DNA of 64,000 bases from Fretibacterium fastidiosum (GTDB lineage Bacteria; Synergistota; Synergistia; Synergistales; Aminobacteriaceae), in NCBI RefSeq assembly GCF_964642095.1, contig NZ_OZ209244.1, positions 930,001 through 994,000 on the forward strand, read 5' to 3'. Position 1 is the first letter of the stretch. Each line of letters starts with the position of its first letter. Below the pieces are notes generated by a model. That model ran no database searches. It worked only from the letters and a program-made list of their open reading frames with translations, and was not told the DNA's origin. Shown in pieces: positions 60,991 to 64,000 of this stretch. A program made the position numbers and the translations under genes.

Positions 60991-61350
60991 TGCGGTCCCC
61001 CCAGATTGCAGATTTTTGATTGTGGTTTCATTTATTTTGGAACGCAACCCGATACTAACATAAAAATTGAAACGTGTAAAGACTTTTGTTTTGATAATTT
61101 TATATATAAACCGAATTAGTTTCGCTTAAATGATTTACCATCAAAATATTATTTAATTTTTGAAACGTATTGTGTAAATTATGAAACCAGTGTTTTTGTT
61201 TTTTGAGTTATCGTCCATAAAATGTTAATTTTTTAATTTCTATTAAAAGTTTTCTTTGATGCGTTTCACTTTTATTGACAAGCTGGGCAAATATGATATT
61301 ATGCGGTCCATAGACGATCGAACATCAAGGAGGAAATCGAGAAGCCCATC
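60991..61350. promoter_or_regulatory. Divergent control region with repeated TGAAAC half-sites
   Basis: A very AT-rich 360-base region between the oxidoreductase operon and iclR. TGAAAC half-sites occur at 61068-61073, 61161-61166 and 61182-61187 (plus) and as GTTTCA at 61025-61030 and 61263-61268 (minus). The iclR promoter is TTGACA (61275-61280) and TATTAT (61297-61302), spaced 16. The last half-site touches this -35 box, fitting autoregulation. Confidence 0.6.
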
Positions 61351-62121
61351 ATGCCCGGCCAGATTGAACCGCAGTCCGTACAGGTCATCGACCGCACCTT
61401 TGCCGTGATGGAGCTCGTGGCCCGGAGGGGCGTCATGAGCCTGAAGGATATCTACTCCGGCCTGGAGTTGAGTAAGGCCACTGCCCTGCGCATCGCGAAT
61501 GCCCTTGTGAGCAACGGCTATTTTGAACGCGACGAGAAGGGAAGCTACTCCCTGAGCTTCAAGTCCTACGAGATTGGCATCTGCGCCGTGCGCCGGGTGG
61601 AGTACATCCCCTTCATCCGTGAGACGCTGGACCACCTTTCGGGCGCGCTCGACGTCATCGCGCAGTTTTCCGTCCGGGAGCAGGACGAGCTTCTGTGCTT
61701 GGAGAGTTTCGACCTTGCACACTCAAACTTCTCCGTCTACACCCGGGTGGGACAGCGGTCCCAGCTTTACGCCACCTCCGCGGGTAAGGCCATCCTGAGC
61801 GTATCCCCGGATGAGGATATCCGCTCTTTCTGGAACAGGATGGACATCCGGAGCTTCACGCCCAAGACGATCACGAACCTTGATGACTTCCTGATGGATA
61901 TCCACAAGACGCGGCAGCGTGGCTATGCCCTGGACCAGGAGGAGACGGAGGCTGGGCTCTTCTGCGTGGGGACCCCGCTCGTCAACGCCAGGCATAAGGC
62001 CATTGGCGCCATCAGCCTCTCCTTCAGCCGTTTGGACGAGGCGGCACTTCAGCGCGTCACGAGTGCGTTGCTCAATCAGACCCAACGCCTGGCCTACATG
62101 CTCAGTTATTCGATAAAATAA
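61351..62121 (+). CDS. IclR-family transcriptional regulator
   Basis: A 256-residue protein with an N-terminal helix-turn-helix (VQVIDRTFAVMELVARRG and LSKATALRIANALVSNGYF) and a C-terminal effector domain (YATSAGKAILSVSPDED then GTPLVNARHKAIGAISLS). IclR proteins respond to small carboxylates and control adjacent catabolic genes. The AAGGAGG site lies 17 bases before this ATG, unusually far, yet no better in-frame start exists. It probably controls the oxidoreductase operon and perhaps the downstream symporter. Confidence 0.93.
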   Translation: MPGQIEPQSVQVIDRTFAVMELVARRGVMSLKDIYSGLELSKATALRIANALVSNGYFERDEKGSYSLSFKSYEIGICAVRRVEYIPFIRETLDHLSGALDVIAQFSVREQDELLCLESFDLAHSNFSVYTRVGQRSQLYATSAGKAILSVSPDEDIRSFWNRMDIRSFTPKTITNLDDFLMDIHKTRQRGYALDQEETEAGLFCVGTPLVNARHKAIGAISLSFSRLDEAALQRVTSALLNQTQRLAYMLSYSIK

Positions 62122-62684
62122 AAAGCAAGCTGGATTGTCAAACCAGGTGCAACAGGCAAGCCGACTCCGGAGAAGGGATTACAGTTCTTCGTTTTCCGGC
62201 TTGAAAGCCGACCGGCAGCGTTTGTGGCGCAGGCGATAGAGCTTGCCTGTCTCGTCGGCACTGTAAGCGCCTTTGACGAGGTATGCCGGAGTTCCCTGCC
62301 GATCGTTGAGGGACGGTCGGTTCAGGGCACCGAAAATCTTGCGGCCTTCTGCATCCCCGTCTACGAAGACCCGGTATACTTTCTCGCTCTATTGCTATAA
62401 AATGAAAACAACCTATGCCCTTCCCATCAGAATTCTAGAGGAAGGGGCGGCCTCCGGGTGACAGTCTCCTTTGCTGTTCGTGCTCGTAAAACTCATTTAC
62501 CGCGAATGACTGCCATCGGACGAAACTTCCAGGCGACCGACATGGGATGCCCCGCTTTCTGGACACAGCTCGCTTTGTTCGTTGGTCGTCTGCTTATAGG
62601 GGTCTTTTTTATCTTCTCTCACCTTCTGCTGGCATGTTTAAATATTGCAAATTATTTATTCTATTGAGAGGGGAAGTGTCGGTA
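62122..62684. other. Spacer between iclR and the symporter
   Basis: 563 bases with no intact gene. The left part holds a family C-like fragment (around 62133-62175, GGCAAGCCGACTCCGG) and a gene remnant on the minus strand, listed separately. The right part is A/T-rich and ends in the ribosome binding site of the symporter. Confidence 0.4.
62179..62387 (-). pseudogene. 3' remnant of an unidentified protein gene
   Basis: An open minus-strand frame of about 68 codons without a start codon reads like a true protein end: YRVFVDGDAEGRKIFGALNR, then TPAYLVKGAYSADETG and a basic tail ending PENEEL. Upstream in the same frame two stop codons appear immediately. The family is not recognised. Probably a deletion relic. 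Confidence 0.4.
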
Positions 62685-63989
62685 ATGAGTGAAGAGAGGC
62701 AGGAAGTGCAGCAGGTTGAGCAGCAGCCCGTTCAGAAGGAGAGGAAGAGGGTGGGCCTTGCCAGCAAAATCCTGATCGCCATGGTGCTGGGCTCCATCCT
62801 TGGGTGGGCCTTCAAGGGCAGCTACGAGACGTGGAGTGTCGTGACGGGGCCCCTGGGCACCATCTTCATCCGGCTCCTGAGGATGACGATCCTGCCCCTC
62901 ATCTTCTTCTCCATCGTGACGGGCGTGGCCGGCGTAGCGGACCTGGGCCGCCTCAAGAAGGTGGGGGGAACGTTCCTGGTGTACTGGCTCCTTGCCTCGG
63001 CCTTGTCCGCCGTGTGCGGCGTGGTATGGGCCTACATCATCCAGCCTGGCGTGGGCATCAACCTGGCGGAGAAGGCGGAGGTGTTCTCCACGGACAGCGT
63101 GGACCTGGTCCAGACCCTGGTGAACTGGATCCCCGACAACGCGGCGGCGGCCTTCGGCAATTTCAACATCATCCAGGTCATCATCTTCTCCCTGTTCCTG
63201 GGCATCGCCATCGCGGTGCTGCCCAACGACCTTCCGGCGAAGGATGGCCTTCAGAAGTTCTTCGATTATGGCAACACCGCCATCACCAAGGTCGTTGAGG
63301 TCGTCATGGGCTTTGCCCCCGTCGGTGTGTTGTGCCTCATGGCGGACGTCACGGGCACCCTGGGCAACGAGGTCCTGACGGGCCTGGGCAAGATGCTGGC
63401 CACGCAGTACATCGCCTATGCCACCATTATCGTGGTGATCCTGCCGCTGATTCTGAAGTTCGTGGCGAAGGTCAACCCCCTTCAGCATTACATCAACATG
63501 TATCCGGCCATGCTCCTGGCCTTCTCCACCTGCAGCTCCAGCGCCACGCTGCCCCTGACCATGAAATGCGCCAAGGAGCGCGCGGGCGTGCCGGCGGAGG
63601 CCGTCGAGCTCATCGCCCCTCCGGCGGCCACCATCAACATGCAGGCCTGCTGCGCCGAGATGCCCATCTACGCCATCTTCGCCGCCCAGATGTTCGGCCT
63701 TGAGTTCGGCTTCGGGCAGCTGGCGGTGATCTGCCTGCTGGGCGTCATCATGGCTGCAGGGGTGGCTGGGGTGCCCGGCGGCGGCATCATGATGTCTGCC
63801 ATCATGATGCAGAGCATGGGCCTGCCCCTCACGATCGTTCCCTGGGTTGCGGGCATCTACCGCCTCATCGACATGCCCAACACCATGCTGAACGTCACGG
63901 GGGATACCGTGGGCATGGTCACCACCACCTCCCTGCTGGGGACCCTGAACCGGGACAAGTTCAACGAGAAGAAAACGTTTGCCGAGTGA
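62685..63989 (+). CDS. Dicarboxylate/amino acid:cation symporter (DAACS, DctA/GltP-like)
   Basis: A 434-residue carrier with eight helices and two hairpins. LLRMTILPLIFFSIVTGVAG and FSTCSSSATLPLTMKCAKER carry the serine-rich hairpin motif of glutamate/aspartate and C4-dicarboxylate carriers; NVTGDTVGMV near the C terminus matches the substrate-site helix. Start ATG 62685 is chosen over a longer frame because GAGGGGAA lies upstream and the membrane domain begins about 30 residues later. It probably imports a substrate for the neighbouring oxidative pathway. Confidence 0.93.
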   Translation: MSEERQEVQQVEQQPVQKERKRVGLASKILIAMVLGSILGWAFKGSYETWSVVTGPLGTIFIRLLRMTILPLIFFSIVTGVAGVADLGRLKKVGGTFLVYWLLASALSAVCGVVWAYIIQPGVGINLAEKAEVFSTDSVDLVQTLVNWIPDNAAAAFGNFNIIQVIIFSLFLGIAIAVLPNDLPAKDGLQKFFDYGNTAITKVVEVVMGFAPVGVLCLMADVTGTLGNEVLTGLGKMLATQYIAYATIIVVILPLILKFVAKVNPLQHYINMYPAMLLAFSTCSSSATLPLTMKCAKERAGVPAEAVELIAPPAATINMQACCAEMPIYAIFAAQMFGLEFGFGQLAVICLLGVIMAAGVAGVPGGGIMMSAIMMQSMGLPLTIVPWVAGIYRLIDMPNTMLNVTGDTVGMVTTTSLLGTLNRDKFNEKKTFAE

Positions 63990-64000
63990 GGTCACGGTGC

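Noticed and set aside
62273..62461. A 62-codon plus-strand gene before the symporter
   Set aside because: It is antisense to the better-looking gene remnant and has no domain or good ribosome site.

Overview
This is a GC-rich, gene-dense bacterial chromosome segment spanning the replication origin region. A complete type II secretion (T2SS) operon indicates a two-membrane cell wall. A ferredoxin-dependent 2-oxoacid oxidoreductase, amino-acid-type carriers and no visible sugar pathway suggest an anaerobic amino-acid or organic-acid fermenter. Many genes start with TTG or GTG behind strong purine-rich ribosome binding sites. An oral or gut Synergistota member (Fretibacterium-like) fits best, but that is inference; no rRNA or tRNA lies in the window to test it.

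Layout. 1-4.4 kb: the 3' part of pheT, a small coiled-coil protein, a ZapA-like protein and a sodium:solute symporter. 4.5-7.2 kb: an intact IS21-family element nested inside a non-autonomous element with 18-bp terminal inverted repeats. 7.4-8.4 kb: a flavin-binding-fold protein divergent from an HxlR regulator. 8.5-23.2 kb: a minus-strand run holding gspH-G-F-E-D-I-C-N-M-L-K-J, an O-antigen-ligase/PglL-like membrane protein and a membrane-fused spermidine-synthase-like protein. 23.4-28.2 kb: TrkH, TrkA, an acyl-ACP thioesterase-like protein and a class V aminotransferase.

28.4-35.0 kb is the origin block: DnaA boxes, dnaA, more DnaA boxes with an AT-rich trinucleotide unwinding tract, then dnaN, recF, mnmG and a DUF721/dciA gene. 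Coding strand switches here, as expected at an origin. 35.0-40.3 kb: a four-carbon sugar-acid kinase-like protein, a TerB_N protein, DUF3343, DUF2156 and HU. 40.4-43.2 kb is an AT-rich, gene-poor island with a perfect parS palindrome, DnaA-box-like sites and several families of structured repeats. 43.2-48.7 kb: a slipin, a truncated Rpn nuclease, a methyltransferase, a GH114-like secreted protein and a MATE pump. 48.8-52.4 kb: a zinc-uptake operon (Zur, ZnuA, ZnuC, ZnuB, DUF1980).

52.7-64 kb is a catabolic cluster: an OxlT-like carrier, a class III CoA-transferase, a proline-racemase-family enzyme with a Ser/Cys pair, a BCCT carrier, a four-subunit 2-oxoacid:ferredoxin oxidoreductase, a divergent IclR regulator and a dicarboxylate/amino-acid symporter. 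Together these could take up, activate and oxidise a betaine, amino acid or organic acid; the substrate cannot be read from sequence.

The most unusual signal is a roughly 50-nt module of three consecutive hairpins, present in six copies. The first hairpin carries tandem G-A mismatches around a variable four-base loop. The module occurs inside two otherwise different families of terminal-inverted-repeat elements.
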